In this document: positions 19,142 to 28,933 of the stretch, in pieces | Layout: each line of letters begins with the position of its first letter | Position numbering within the stretch: the first letter of the stretch is position 1 | From: SSSZ01 sp016790965 | GTDB taxonomy: Bacteria > Pseudomonadota > Gammaproteobacteria > Burkholderiales > Rhodocyclaceae | Assembly (NCBI GenBank): GCA_016790965.1 | Contig: JAEUNZ010000040.1 | Location: 11,336-75,335 of the forward strand | DNA: 64,000 nucleotides | Direction: 5' to 3' | The notes under the pieces: generated by a model | Database searches by the model: none | Told to the model about the DNA's origin: nothing | The model's input: the letters and a program-made list of their open reading frames with translations, nothing else | Program-made: the position numbers and the translations under genes

Positions 19142-19420
19142 ATGAGCCACAAGCATCTCCACCTCTTGCAGGCCATCTATCACGATCCGCTGAGCGCCAA
19201 CATCCACTGGCGCGAAGTCGAATCGCTACTCACCCACCTGGGCGCCACGGTGGAATCCAGCCACGGGGCGCGTTTCCGGGTGCTGCTCAACCGGCAGGAG
19301 TTTTTCCTGCACCATCCCCACAACAGCACTACCTGCTCCAAGCAGGACATCAAGCATCTGCGGGAATGCCTGGCCCGGGCGGGGGTGACCCTGTCCGCCT
19401 ACGAGCAGGGCGGCGGCTGA
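19142..19420 (+). CDS. hicA: HicA-like mRNA interferase without visible HicB
   Basis: This 92-residue protein has the HicA double-stranded RNA-binding-like pattern: WREVESLLTHLGATVESSHG, then FRVLLNRQEFFLHHPHN, then IKHLRECLARAGV. HicA toxins cleave mRNAs and are normally paired with a HicB antitoxin. No HicB-like gene is adjacent: the neighbours are a PEP-CTERM gene upstream and convergent purL downstream. The usual catalytic histidine in the GSH position is replaced by an ARF sequence, so toxicity is doubtful. GGGAG lies 12 bases upstream of the ATG. It may be a chromosomal RNA-binding derivative rather than a toxin. Confidence 0.7.
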   Translation: MSHKHLHLLQAIYHDPLSANIHWREVESLLTHLGATVESSHGARFRVLLNRQEFFLHHPHNSTTCSKQDIKHLRECLARAGVTLSAYEQGGG

Positions 19421-19501
19421 GGAAGCGCCGCCCCTCGCCCTGGGCAGGCGCAAGGGCGTTTGCCGCTGAAACGAGGACTGCGGTGAGCCCGGATGACGGC
19501 T

Positions 19502-22500
19502 TCAGCCCACCCAGCGGCGGGCGTTCCGGAACATGCGCATCCAGGGGGAATCCTCACCCCAGCCATCGGGATGCCAGGACATCTGCACGCTGCGGAAGAC
19601 CCGCTCCGGGTGCGGCATCATGATGGTGAAGCGCCCATCCGCCGTGGTCACCGCCGTGAGCCCCCCCGGGGAACCGTTGGGGTTGTAGGGATAGGCCTGG
19701 GTGGCCTCGCCTCGGTTGTCGATATAGCGCAGGGCGCCATGCACCTTGCCGGCATCGGCTTGCACGTCGAAGACGGCCCGGCCCTCGCCGTGGGAAACGA
19801 CGATGGGAATCCGCGAACCGGCCATCCCGGCAAAGAAGAGCGAGTGCGACTCGAGCACCTCGGTGAGCACGAAGCGGGCCTCGAACTGCTCCACCGTGTT
19901 GCGGCGGAAGGCGGGCCAGGCTTCGGCCCCGGGCACCAGGGACTTCAGGGCGCTCATCATCTGGCAGCCGTTGCACACCCCCAGGGCGAAAGTGTCGCGG
20001 CGCGCGAAAAAGGCGGCGAATTCATCGCGGCAGCCGGCGTGCATGAGGATGGTCTTGGCCCAGCCCTGGCCTGCCCCCAGGACGTCGCCGTAGGAGAAGC
20101 CACCGCAGGCCACCAGGCCCTTGAAATCCCTCAGGCTGACGCGGCCGGCCAGCAGGTCGCTCATATGGACATCGACGGCCTTGAAACCGGCCCGGTCGAA
20201 GGCGGCGGCCATTTCGTAATGGCTGTTCACGCCCTGCTCGCGCAGGATGGCCAGGGGCGGCCGATGGCCGATGGCGATGTAGGCGGCCGCAATGTCCTCC
20301 GCCGGGTCGAAGCCGAGGCGCGGCGAGAGACCGGGGTCGCCGGCATCCAGGATGCGGTCGTATTCCTCTTGGGCGCAGGCGGGATTGTCACGCCGCGCCT
20401 GCATATGAAAGCTGGTCTCGGACCAGGCCCGGCGCAAGTCGATGCGGGATTCCCGCAGCACCTTGCGGGCGTTGCGCACGACGCGGATTTCGTCGCCCTC
20501 GTTGGGGTGACCGACGAAATGGTAGGGCACGCGGCTGGCCCGCAGGACCGCAGTGATCTTCTCCCGGTCGACGCGACGGGTCTGGATGAGGGCGCCGAGT
20601 TCCTCATTGAACAGGGCGCGCACCAGAAGTTCGAAGGAGCGGCCGCCCAGCAGCTCGGGCTTCTTCTCGTTGCCGTCCACGTCGTGGAGCAGCGGGTCGT
20701 AGCACAGGCCGTCGAGGTCCAGGGTGACGCCGCAATGGCCCGCGAAGGCCATTTCGCAGGCGCAGACAAAGAGCCCCCCGTCGGAGCGATCGTGGTAAGC
20801 CAAGATCAGGCCCTCGCGATTGAGGCGCTGGACGGCGTCGAAGAGGCCCTTGAGGCGTGCCGGATCGTCGAGGTCGGGCGCATCGCTGCCGGTAGCGCCA
20901 TAGACCTGGGCGAGAGCCGATCCCCCCAGGCGATTGGAGCCCAGATCGAGAAGGATGAGCTCGCTTTCACCCAGGTCGGTACGCAACTGCGGCGTCAGGG
21001 TGCGCCGCACATCTTCCACCGGCGCAAAGGCCGTGACGATGAGGGAAAGCGGCGACACCACCTGCTTCTTTTCCCCGCCCTCTTCCCAGGCGGTGCGCAT
21101 GGACAGGGAATCCTTGCCCACCGGAATCGAGACCCCCAGGCCCTTGCACAGGGCGGCAACGGCCTCCACCGTGGCAAAGAGCCGCGCATCCTCCCCCGGG
21201 ACGCCGCAGGGGGCCATCCAGTTGGCCGAGAGCTTGACGCGGCCCAGCTCGCCCACCGCTGCCGCCGCCAGGTTGGTGATGGCTTCGCCCACCGCCATGC
21301 GGCCCGAAGCGGGGGCGTCAAGTACTGCCACCGGGGTCCGCTCGCCCAGGGCGAAGGCTTCGCCCAGATAGCCCTGGTAGGCCATGGTGGTCACCGCCAC
21401 GTCGGCCACCGGCACCTGCCAGGGGCCGACCATCTGGTCCCGGGCGGTCATTCCACCGACCGAGCGGTCGCCGATGGAAATCAGGAAGGTCTTGTCGGCC
21501 ACCGTCGGCAGGCGCAGGACGCGATACGCGGCGTCCTTCAATTCCAGAGCGGCGGCATCGAAAGGCACGAAAGAAGGCGGCAGGCTGGTCACCTCCCGGG
21601 TCATGCGGGGCGGCTTGCCCAGCAGGGCCTCCATTTCCATATCGACGGGATTGACGCCGAAATGGGCGTCGGTGACCGTCAGGTGGCCGTCGGCGGTGGC
21701 CTCGCCGACCACGGCAAAGGGACAGCGCTCCCTTTCGCACAGGGCCTGGAATTCGGCGAGACGGCCCGGCGGAATGGCCAGCACGTAGCGCTCCTGGGAT
21801 TCGTTGGACCAGATCTCCGCCGGCGACATGCCCGGCTCCTCGATGGGCACCCGGCGCAGTTCGAAATGGGCGCCGACGCCGCCGGAATGGGCCAGTTCCG
21901 GCAGGGCGTTGGACACGCCCCCCGCCCCCACGTCGTGGATCGAGAGGATGGGATTGCCGTCCCCCGGCGCCTGGCCGTCGCCCCGGGGCGCCCCCATTTG
22001 CCAGCAGCGATCGATGACTTCCTGAGCGCGGCGCTGGATTTCCGGATTGCCCCGCTGCACCGAGGCGAAGTCCAGATCCTCGCTATTGACCCCGGCACTC
22101 ATGGACGAGGCGGCACCGCCCCCCAGGCCGATGAGCATGCCCGGTCCGCCCAGTTGCACGAAACGGGTGCCCGCCGGAAAGGTCTCGGCCTTGAAGGACT
22201 GCCCCGCTTCGATATTGCCGATGCCACCGGCGATCATGATGGGCTTGTGGTAGCCCCGAACAGTGTCGCCCACGGCCTGCTCGAAGGTACGGAAATAGCC
22301 GGCCAGGTTGGGGCGGCCGAATTCGTTGTTGAAAGCGGCGGCGCCGATGGGCCCCTCGAGCATGATGTCCAGTGCCGAAGCGATGCGGGACGGCCGGCCG
22401 TAGGGCTGTTCCCAGGGCCGGGGAGCCTCGGGAAGGCCGAGGTTGGACACCGAAAAGCCACACAGGCCGGCCTTGGGCTTGGACCCGCGCCCGGTGGCCC

Positions 22501-23461
22501 CCTCGTCGCGGATTTCGCCGCCGGAACCGGTGGAGGCGCCGGGGAAAGGCGAAATGGCCGTCGGGTGATTATGGGTTTCCACCTTGGTCAGGATATGAGT
22601 CAGTTCCTGGCGGTAGCCGTAGGCGCCGTCGGGGCCGGGGTAGAAGCGGGGAATTTCCGCCCCTTCGATGATCGAGGCATTGTCGGCATAGGCCATCACG
22701 GTGCCCTGGGGATGGGCGGCGTGGGTCTCGCGGATCATGCCGAAGAGCGTCCTGTCCTTCTTCTCGCCATCCACGATCCACGAAGCATTGAAAATCTTGT
22801 GGCGGCAATGTTCGGAATTGGCCTGGGCGAACATCATCAATTCCACGTCGGTGGGATTGCGCCCCGCGGCGCCGAAGAGTTCGACCAGGTAATCGACCTC
22901 GTCCTCGGAAAGCGCAAGTCCCAGGCTGGCGTTGGCCTCCACCAGGGCCGGCCGGCCGCCGCCCAGGACATCCACCGTGGCCAGGGGGCGCGGCTCGAAA
23001 TGGCGAAAAAGCTCGCCTGCCGACGCGAAGGCGTCCAGCACGGTCTCGGTCATGCGGTCGTGCAACAGCGCCGCGACGGCCCGGCGCTCATCGCCGGCCA
23101 GGGCCCGGTCGCCCTCCAACACCACGCGGAAGGCAATGCCGCGCTCGATACGCTCCACCGCCTCCAGACCGCAGTTCCAGGCGATGTCGGTGGCCTTGGA
23201 CGACCAGGGCGAAATGGTGCCGATGCGCGGCACTACCAGAAAGAGTTCTCCGTCCTCGCCCCCCGCCGGACGTTCCTCCAGAAGGTCCGCCAGGCGCCTC
23301 CGTTCCTCGTCGTTCAGCGGACGTTTCAGAGCCGCCACATGCCAGTAGTCCGCCTCCACCCGGGAGACCCCGGGCAAGGCTTCCCCGAGGCGGTCGTGCA
23401 GGCGTTGCAGGCGAAAGGCGGAAAAGGCGGAATCGCCCTTGAGGCAAAGGATGGCGGCCAT
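19502..23461 (-). CDS. purL: Phosphoribosylformylglycinamidine synthase (large, fused form)
   Basis: This 1319-residue enzyme converts FGAR, glutamine and ATP to FGAM in purine synthesis. The length fits the large gammaproteobacterial/betaproteobacterial form, with an N-terminal domain, two synthase halves and a C-terminal glutaminase. Cys1163 in LGVCNGCQMMS is the glutaminase nucleophile. The synthase part shows VETHNHPTAISPFPGASTGS. The start at 23461 (MAAILCLKGDSAFSAFR) was chosen as the family N-terminus. The frame continues upstream without conserved sequence. It is monocistronic and divergent from the exonuclease fusion gene. Confidence 0.97.
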   Translation of the reverse strand: MAAILCLKGDSAFSAFRLQRLHDRLGEALPGVSRVEADYWHVAALKRPLNDEERRRLADLLEERPAGGEDGELFLVVPRIGTISPWSSKATDIAWNCGLEAVERIERGIAFRVVLEGDRALAGDERRAVAALLHDRMTETVLDAFASAGELFRHFEPRPLATVDVLGGGRPALVEANASLGLALSEDEVDYLVELFGAAGRNPTDVELMMFAQANSEHCRHKIFNASWIVDGEKKDRTLFGMIRETHAAHPQGTVMAYADNASIIEGAEIPRFYPGPDGAYGYRQELTHILTKVETHNHPTAISPFPGASTGSGGEIRDEGATGRGSKPKAGLCGFSVSNLGLPEAPRPWEQPYGRPSRIASALDIMLEGPIGAAAFNNEFGRPNLAGYFRTFEQAVGDTVRGYHKPIMIAGGIGNIEAGQSFKAETFPAGTRFVQLGGPGMLIGLGGGAASSMSAGVNSEDLDFASVQRGNPEIQRRAQEVIDRCWQMGAPRGDGQAPGDGNPILSIHDVGAGGVSNALPELAHSGGVGAHFELRRVPIEEPGMSPAEIWSNESQERYVLAIPPGRLAEFQALCERERCPFAVVGEATADGHLTVTDAHFGVNPVDMEMEALLGKPPRMTREVTSLPPSFVPFDAAALELKDAAYRVLRLPTVADKTFLISIGDRSVGGMTARDQMVGPWQVPVADVAVTTMAYQGYLGEAFALGERTPVAVLDAPASGRMAVGEAITNLAAAAVGELGRVKLSANWMAPCGVPGEDARLFATVEAVAALCKGLGVSIPVGKDSLSMRTAWEEGGEKKQVVSPLSLIVTAFAPVEDVRRTLTPQLRTDLGESELILLDLGSNRLGGSALAQVYGATGSDAPDLDDPARLKGLFDAVQRLNREGLILAYHDRSDGGLFVCACEMAFAGHCGVTLDLDGLCYDPLLHDVDGNEKKPELLGGRSFELLVRALFNEELGALIQTRRVDREKITAVLRASRVPYHFVGHPNEGDEIRVVRNARKVLRESRIDLRRAWSETSFHMQARRDNPACAQEEYDRILDAGDPGLSPRLGFDPAEDIAAAYIAIGHRPPLAILREQGVNSHYEMAAAFDRAGFKAVDVHMSDLLAGRVSLRDFKGLVACGGFSYGDVLGAGQGWAKTILMHAGCRDEFAAFFARRDTFALGVCNGCQMMSALKSLVPGAEAWPAFRRNTVEQFEARFVLTEVLESHSLFFAGMAGSRIPIVVSHGEGRAVFDVQADAGKVHGALRYIDNRGEATQAYPYNPNGSPGGLTAVTTADGRFTIMMPHPERVFRSVQMSWHPDGWGEDSPWMRMFRNARRWVG

Positions 23462-23643
23462 GGTATGCAGCTTGGGGGGGTCGGGGGGGAAGGGCGGCAT
23501 TATACCCCAGGGCACCCCCTCTTCCCGGACGTCGGCGGGGTCCCTCCCGGGCGATGGCCTGCACGGCCGGAGCACGTACCGCTCCGGTCGAGACGGTCCT
23601 GCCTCCCGGGCGCAGCGGCCCTCACCCATGCGACAATCGCCCC

Positions 23644-25026
23644 ATGCAGCCCCTCGCCTTCGTCGACCTGGAAACCACCGGCGCAACCGCCACCCAGGAC
23701 CGCATCACCGAAATCGGCATCGTCGCCGTCGACGCCGACGGTGGCGTCGAAGAGTGGCAGCAACTGGTCAATCCCGGCACCCGCATCCCGCCCTTCATCG
23801 AACAGCTCACCGGCATTTCCAACGCCCTGGTGGCGGATGCCCCGCCCTTCTCCGCCGTGGCGGAGGAGGTGCTGCGCCGTCTGGCCGGGCGGCTGTTCAT
23901 CGCCCACAACGCCCGTTTCGACTACGGCTTCCTCAAGAACGAGTTCCGGCGCCTGGGCCTGCCCTTTCGGGCGCCGGTACTGTGCACGGTCAAGCTTTCC
24001 CGCAGCCTCTTTCCCCAATACAAACGGCACAACCTGGACAGCCTGGCCGAACGCCATGGCCTGATCGTCGACGGCCGTCACCGAGCCCTGGCCGACGCCC
24101 GCCTGATCTACCAGTTCTGGCAGAAGCTCCAGGACAGCCCCGGGCCGGAGGCCCTGGCCGCGGCGGTGAAGAAGCTCGATGCCCGCCCCAGCTTGCCAGC
24201 GGGGCTGGACCTCGCTGCGGTGGACGACTTGCCCGATACGCCCGGCGTCTATCTCTTCTACGGCGAAAACGATTTGCCGCTCTACGTGGGCAAGGCCAAG
24301 GACCTGCGCCGCCGGGTGCTCTCGCACTTTGCCGCCGACCACGGCTTGGCCAGGGAAATGGCCCTGGCCCAACAGGTGACCCGCATCGAGGTAATGGAGA
24401 CCGCGGGGGAAATCGGCGCCCTCCTGCTGGAAGCCAGCCTGGTCAAGCGCCTGCACCCCTCCCACAACCGCCAGTTGCGCAAGAATGAGGAGGTCTGCAC
24501 CTGGACCCTGGGCGACGAGGGCGAAGGCTGGCTGCGCCCCCGCCTGCTCCCGGCAGCGGAGCTGGATTTCCGCCATCCCCTGGCCTGCTACGGCCTGTTC
24601 AAGCACGCGCGGGAGGCCCAGGAAGCGCTGCGCGCCCTGGCCGATGCCCATCAGCTCTGCCTCAAACTCACCGGCCTGGAGCCCGCCGCCCCAGGAAAAC
24701 CCTGCTTCGCCCACCAGTTGCGCCGCTGCAAGGGCGCCTGCGTGGGCAAGGAGCCCCTCGCCCGGCACACGGTGCGCCTGGTGGGCGCGCTGGCCGGACT
24801 AAAGCTGGTGTCCTGGCCCCACCCCGGCCCCGCCCTCCTGCGCGAGGGCGAAACAGCCCACGTCATCGACGCCTGGCGCCACCTGGGCAGCGTACGGGAG
24901 GAGTCGGACATCCACGCCCTCCTCGCCGCCCCGCTGCCGGCCTTCGACCGGGACATCTACCGCATTCTCGCCAAACACGCCGCACAGTTGCTTCCCCTGC
25001 CCGCCCCTTTCCGGAGAGCCCCATGA
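23644..25026 (+). CDS. DEDD exonuclease fused to GIY-YIG (UvrC/Cho-like) nuclease
   Basis: This 460-residue protein fuses two nucleases. Residues 1-165 form a DnaQ-like 3'-5' exonuclease (VDLETTG with Asp8 and Glu10, IAHNARFDYGFL, and HRALADA). Residues about 198-275 form a GIY-YIG endonuclease (PGVYLFYGENDLPLYVGKAK). The remainder has a cysteine-containing segment (CFAHQLRRCKGACVGKE) like that of Cho/UvrC. Fusions of this kind are known in proteobacteria and are thought to act in DNA repair. That role is not shown here. ATG at 23644 precedes the exonuclease core, and its stop overlaps creA by four bases. Confidence 0.88.
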   Translation: MQPLAFVDLETTGATATQDRITEIGIVAVDADGGVEEWQQLVNPGTRIPPFIEQLTGISNALVADAPPFSAVAEEVLRRLAGRLFIAHNARFDYGFLKNEFRRLGLPFRAPVLCTVKLSRSLFPQYKRHNLDSLAERHGLIVDGRHRALADARLIYQFWQKLQDSPGPEALAAAVKKLDARPSLPAGLDLAAVDDLPDTPGVYLFYGENDLPLYVGKAKDLRRRVLSHFAADHGLAREMALAQQVTRIEVMETAGEIGALLLEASLVKRLHPSHNRQLRKNEEVCTWTLGDEGEGWLRPRLLPAAELDFRHPLACYGLFKHAREAQEALRALADAHQLCLKLTGLEPAAPGKPCFAHQLRRCKGACVGKEPLARHTVRLVGALAGLKLVSWPHPGPALLREGETAHVIDAWRHLGSVREESDIHALLAAPLPAFDRDIYRILAKHAAQLLPLPAPFRRAP

Positions 25027-25571
25027 CGCCACCTTCGATCCGCCCCGCGGCCTCGCAGCGCCAACCGTCCCAGGGAGCGAAACGCCCCACAGCGCCGACC
25101 CGTTCCGCGTCGGCGCTGCGCCTGGCCGCAGCCCTCCTCGCCTTCGCCGGCATGGGACCGGCCAGCGCCGAAGAAGTCGGTTGCGTCACCACCACCTGGA
25201 AGCTCATCGGCGCCAATCACCGCGTGTGCATCTACGCCTTCGACGACCCCAAGGTGCCCGGGGTCACCTGCCATGTGAGCCAGGCCCGCACGGGGGGCGT
25301 TTCCGGCACCTTCGGCCTCGCCGAAGACCCCTCCCAGTTTTCCCTGGCCTGCCGCCAGATCGGCCCCATCACCCTGCCCCCCAAGCTGCCCAAGGACGAA
25401 GTGGTGTTTTCCGACGACACATCGGTGCTCTTCAAGGAAACCAAGATCACGCGCTTTTTCGACGCCCGGCGCAATGTGCTGGTGTACCTGGCCATCAGCC
25501 GCAAGATCATCGAAGGCGCCCCGGCCAACGCAATCTCCACCGTCCCCATCCAGCCCTGGGGCGGCAAATGA
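25023..25571 (+). CDS. creA: CreA family secreted protein
   Basis: This 182-residue protein matches CreA in its mature part: EEVGCVTTTWKLIGANHRVC, IYAFDDPKVPGVTCHVSQAR, LACRQIGPI and FFDARRNVLVYLAISRK. CreA is a periplasmic protein of unknown biochemical role. The predicted N-terminus is longer than usual, with about 30 residues before the hydrophobic signal core, so the true start may lie further in. However, the ATG at 25023 overlaps the upstream stop (ATGA). Its own stop overlaps the start of the disrupted cupin gene in the same manner. Confidence 0.88.
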   Translation: MTPPSIRPAASQRQPSQGAKRPTAPTRSASALRLAAALLAFAGMGPASAEEVGCVTTTWKLIGANHRVCIYAFDDPKVPGVTCHVSQARTGGVSGTFGLAEDPSQFSLACRQIGPITLPPKLPKDEVVFSDDTSVLFKETKITRFFDARRNVLVYLAISRKIIEGAPANAISTVPIQPWGGK

Positions 25572-26094
25572 GCACCGTCACCGGGCGGGACCGGGTAAGC
25601 CCCTACACCACTCTCGATGGCTCTGAAATCCGCGAACTGCTCCATCCCGACAGCCACCCCGTCCGCCAGCAGAGCTTGGTAGTCAGTCAGATAGGTTCAG
25701 CTATGTTCGGCCCGCCCCGCATCCCCGCTCGCTTTGTCGCTCATCCTCGCCATAGCTTCGGCTATGGCTGCGGTTCGCTTCGCGCGATCCGGGCGCGGAG
25801 GCGCGCCTCGGCATCGACGCAAACCCATCTGACTGACTCCTAGCCGAGGCGACGCTTCCCGTGGGAGGCGCGACCCGCCTGCATCGTCACCGGACGACGG
25901 AAGAGGTATACCACCTGACCCGCGGCCGGGGCCGCATGGTTCTGGGGGACGAGTCTTTTCCCGTGGCGCCGGGGGATACGGTGCTCATTCCGCCGGGGAT
26001 GCCGCACTGCATCGAAAACCTGGGCGAAGAACCCCTGGTCCTGCTTTGCTGCTGTGCGCCAGCCTATGCCCACAGCGATACCGAATTGCTCTGA
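25568..26094 (+). pseudogene. Cupin-domain protein gene split by an inserted element
   Basis: The 5' piece (25568-25679) encodes MSTVTGRDRVSPYTTLDGSE and the following residues up to RQQSL. The 3' piece (25844-26094) continues with AEATLPVGGATRLHRHRT and the cupin core TTEEVYHLTRGRGRMVLGDE, ending in PGMPHCIENLGEEPL. Rejoined, they give a normal single-domain cupin of roughly 120 residues with metal-type histidines (LHRHRTTEE). A 160-base inverted-repeat element lies between them, shifting the frame and introducing a TAG at 25841. The gene was translationally coupled to creA. A downstream GTG could still start a truncated core. Confidence 0.82.
25680..25839. mobile_element. Inverted-repeat (MITE-like) element inside the cupin gene, about 160 bp
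   Basis: The ends are AGTCAGTCAGAT (25681-25692) and its exact inverse ATCTGACTGACT (25827-25838). Flanking tetramers TTGG and CTAG may be a decayed 4-base duplication; removing the insert plus one tetramer restores the cupin frame. The interior carries CATAGC-TTCG-GCTATG (25751-25766), a perfect stem with a UUCG-type loop. No transposase is encoded. Exact ends are uncertain by a few bases. Confidence 0.75.
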
Positions 26095-26174
26095 AACGAC
26101 AAGCGCAAACCTGGCCAAGAACGCCGCCGAATCGTGGTTTACCCCGACCCCGATTGACCTGGATCAAGACTTTG

Positions 26175-26185
26175 GTGCAATGCAC
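26175..26185. promoter_or_regulatory. Inverted repeat GTGCA-A-TGCAC, possible PhaR operator
   Basis: This TGC-rich inverted repeat ends nine bases before the -35 box of the phasin promoter. Phasin genes are commonly repressed by PhaR, which binds TGC-rich repeats around the promoter. The assignment to PhaR is inference. Confidence 0.35.
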
Positions 26186-26194
26186 AAAAAGTGC

Positions 26195-26222
26195 TTGACA
26201 AGCGGCCTTCCGTGAATAAAAT
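26195..26222 (+). promoter_or_regulatory. Sigma-70 promoter of the phasin gene
   Basis: TTGACA (26195-26200) and TAAAAT (26217-26222) are separated by 16 bases, close to consensus, in an AT-richer stretch. The predicted leader is about 70 bases and contains GGAG shortly before the ATG at 26299. Confidence 0.75.
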
Positions 26223-26298
26223 GGGCTCCATGGTGCGGCGCAACAATATCGCCGCAGAGTTTAAACCTCTTTTTCAACCTTAGTCACTGGAGATCACC

Positions 26299-26847
26299 AT
26301 GTCCGTCAAGCCCCAAGAACTCGCCCAATCCGGTATCGATTCCGCCGTCCTGCTGGCCAACACCACCCTGGACAGCGTCGAGCGCCTCGCCGCCCTCAAC
26401 CTGAACGCCGCCCGTTCCCTGGTCGAAACCTCCTTCGCCAACGTGAACGCCCTCCTCGGCGCCAAGGACGTCCAGTCCCTGGTCGCTCTGCAACAGAGCC
26501 TGGCCGCTCCCGCCCTGGAAAAGGGTCTGGAGTACTCCCGCGGTGTCTACGCCATCGCCACCGAAGCCAAGGAAAAGATCGCCAAGGAAGTCGAAGCCCA
26601 AGTCGCTGAAGCCAGCGCCAAGGTGAACGGCCTGGTCGAGAAGGCCCTGGCCAACGCCCCCGCCGGTTCCGAAGCTGCCGTCGCCGTCGTCAAGTCTGCC
26701 GTCGCCGCCGCCAACGACGCCTACGAGAACCTGTCCAAGGCCTCCAAGCAAGCCGTTGAAGCCGCCGAAGCCAGCGTTGCCGCCGCCACCGAAGCGACCC
26801 TGAAGGCCACCAAGGTCTCCGCTCCCAAGGGCAAGAAGGCCGCCTAA
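26299..26847 (+). CDS. phaP: Phasin, polyhydroxyalkanoate granule protein
   Basis: This 182-residue, Ala/Lys/Glu-rich helical protein has no signal peptide. It matches the Phasin_2 family: QELAQSGIDSAVLLANTTLD, then VERLAALNLNAARSLVETSF near the N-terminus and a lysine-rich tail (APKGKKAA). Phasins coat PHA storage granules and control their size and number. A strong promoter, possible operator and terminator surround it, so it is a single-gene, probably highly expressed unit. No PHA synthase gene is in the window. Confidence 0.92.
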   Translation: MSVKPQELAQSGIDSAVLLANTTLDSVERLAALNLNAARSLVETSFANVNALLGAKDVQSLVALQQSLAAPALEKGLEYSRGVYAIATEAKEKIAKEVEAQVAEASAKVNGLVEKALANAPAGSEAAVAVVKSAVAAANDAYENLSKASKQAVEAAEASVAAATEATLKATKVSAPKGKKAA

Positions 26848-26869
26848 GTCGCCGACTCCCAACAGAGTG

Positions 26870-26897
26870 AAAAGCCGGAGCCCTGCTCCGGCTTTTT
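26870..26897 (+). terminator. Rho-independent terminator after phaP
   Basis: The stem AAAGCCGGAG/CTCCGGCTTT with loop CCCTG is followed by more T residues, 23 bases after the phasin stop codon. Confidence 0.88.
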
Positions 26898-26992
26898 TAT
26901 TTCCGGGTCTGGCTCCGCCGGCACCGGCCCCCTTCGCCAGCTGGCATGCCCGAGGAGCACGCCCCCTTTCCGATACCGGCGGGGAAAACCCC

Positions 26993-27678
<686 letters not shown>

Positions 27679-27682
<4 letters not shown>

Positions 27683-28830
27683 GGCGCGGGGGATTTTCCA
27701 GGGGTGTGGGTGATGCGATACAGGGCTCCCGCCAGGTCGTCGGAAACCAGAAGCGAGCCATCGGGAAGTTCCAGCAGGTCCACCGGCCGGCCCCAGGCCC
27801 GCTCGCCCTCCAGCCAGCCGGTGATGAATGGTTCATATTCGACGGCGCGGTTTCCTTCCAGGCGGACCCGGGTGACTCGATACCCCGCTTTGCGGCTGCG
27901 ATTCCAGGAACCATGCTCGGCGATGAAGATCTGGCCCCTGTATTGGGGCGGAAAGGCACTGCCGCGGTAGAAGCGCAAGCCCAGGGGAGCCACATGGGCG
28001 CCCAGCCTCTGCACAGGCGGCACGAAGGCGCTACAGGCACGCCTGCTTCCGAATTCCGGATCGGCCAGCATGCCGGCATGGCAGTAGGGATAGCCGAAAT
28101 GCTGCCCCGGCCGTTCCAGACGATTGAGTTCGTCGGCGGGGGCGTCGTCGCCCAACCCGTCGCGGCCGTTGTCGGTGAACCAGAGTTCGCCGCTGTCGGG
28201 GTGCCAGTCGAAACCGACGCTATTCCGTACCCCCCGGGCCACCGGCTCCAAAGCGCCGCCTTCGGGCCGCAAGCGCTGGATGCTGGCGTAAGGGTCGCCC
28301 GGCTCGCAGATGTTGCACGGAGCGCCCACGGGCAGGTAGAGGCTGCCGTCGGGTCCGAAAGCGATGAATTTCCAGCCGTGGCTCCGTTCCCGCGGCAAGC
28401 GGTCGAAGACCACCTGGGGACGCGGGGGCTGGTCGAGACGGCGGTCGATATCCTCCAGACGCAGGATGCGATCCAGGGCGGAGATGTAGAGATGGCCCTG
28501 ACGCCAAGCGACCCCCACCGGCATTTCCAGGCCGGACGCGATAACCTTGACCCGCCCGTTGCGCCAGCCCGCGTCGAACTTCACCGCATACACGCGCCCC
28601 GCGTCGCGGGATCCGACGTAGACCGTTCTCCCGGCCCCCAAAGCCATGGCACGGGCGTCTGGAACCCGGGCCACCGTTTCGACCGCAAAGCCCTGGGGGA
28701 GGCGCAGACGCTCGACCGGGGGGGAAGCGGCGGCTGTCCGGCCAAGCGCGACGGCAGCGAGAATGGCGGCGACAGAGGCCCAGGCGCGCGAGGAGCGGAG
28801 AAGGCAATCCATAGCGGCATTCAAGCACAT
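27679..28830 (-). CDS. PQQ-dependent glucose/sorbosone dehydrogenase-like secreted protein
   Basis: This protein of 377-383 residues has a signal peptide. The body is a beta-propeller of the GSDH family: LPQGFAVETVARVPDARAMA, HGWKFIAFGPDGSLYLPVGA, and SVGFDWHPDSGELWFTDNGRD. The last is the hallmark near the PQQ and calcium sites, and FIAEHGSWNRS follows. Such enzymes oxidise sugars in the periplasm using PQQ. Substrate and activity are not deducible. Starts at 28830 and 28812 are both possible. It is divergent from gstA and coupled to the SEC-C protein. Confidence 0.82.
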
Positions 28831-28933
28831 TCCCGATCGAGAGGAGAACTTTGTCCGCTTCCGCGGTCGAACCCGGGTCCACCTGCCGCGCCCCGGAGAA
28901 TCCCCCGGGAAGGCCCCCCTCAGGAGAAACCTC

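Noticed and set aside
19493..24064. A 1523-codon open frame on the plus strand across purL
   Set aside because: It is the antisense shadow of purL, produced by high GC and codon bias. purL has full family motifs; the plus frame has none.
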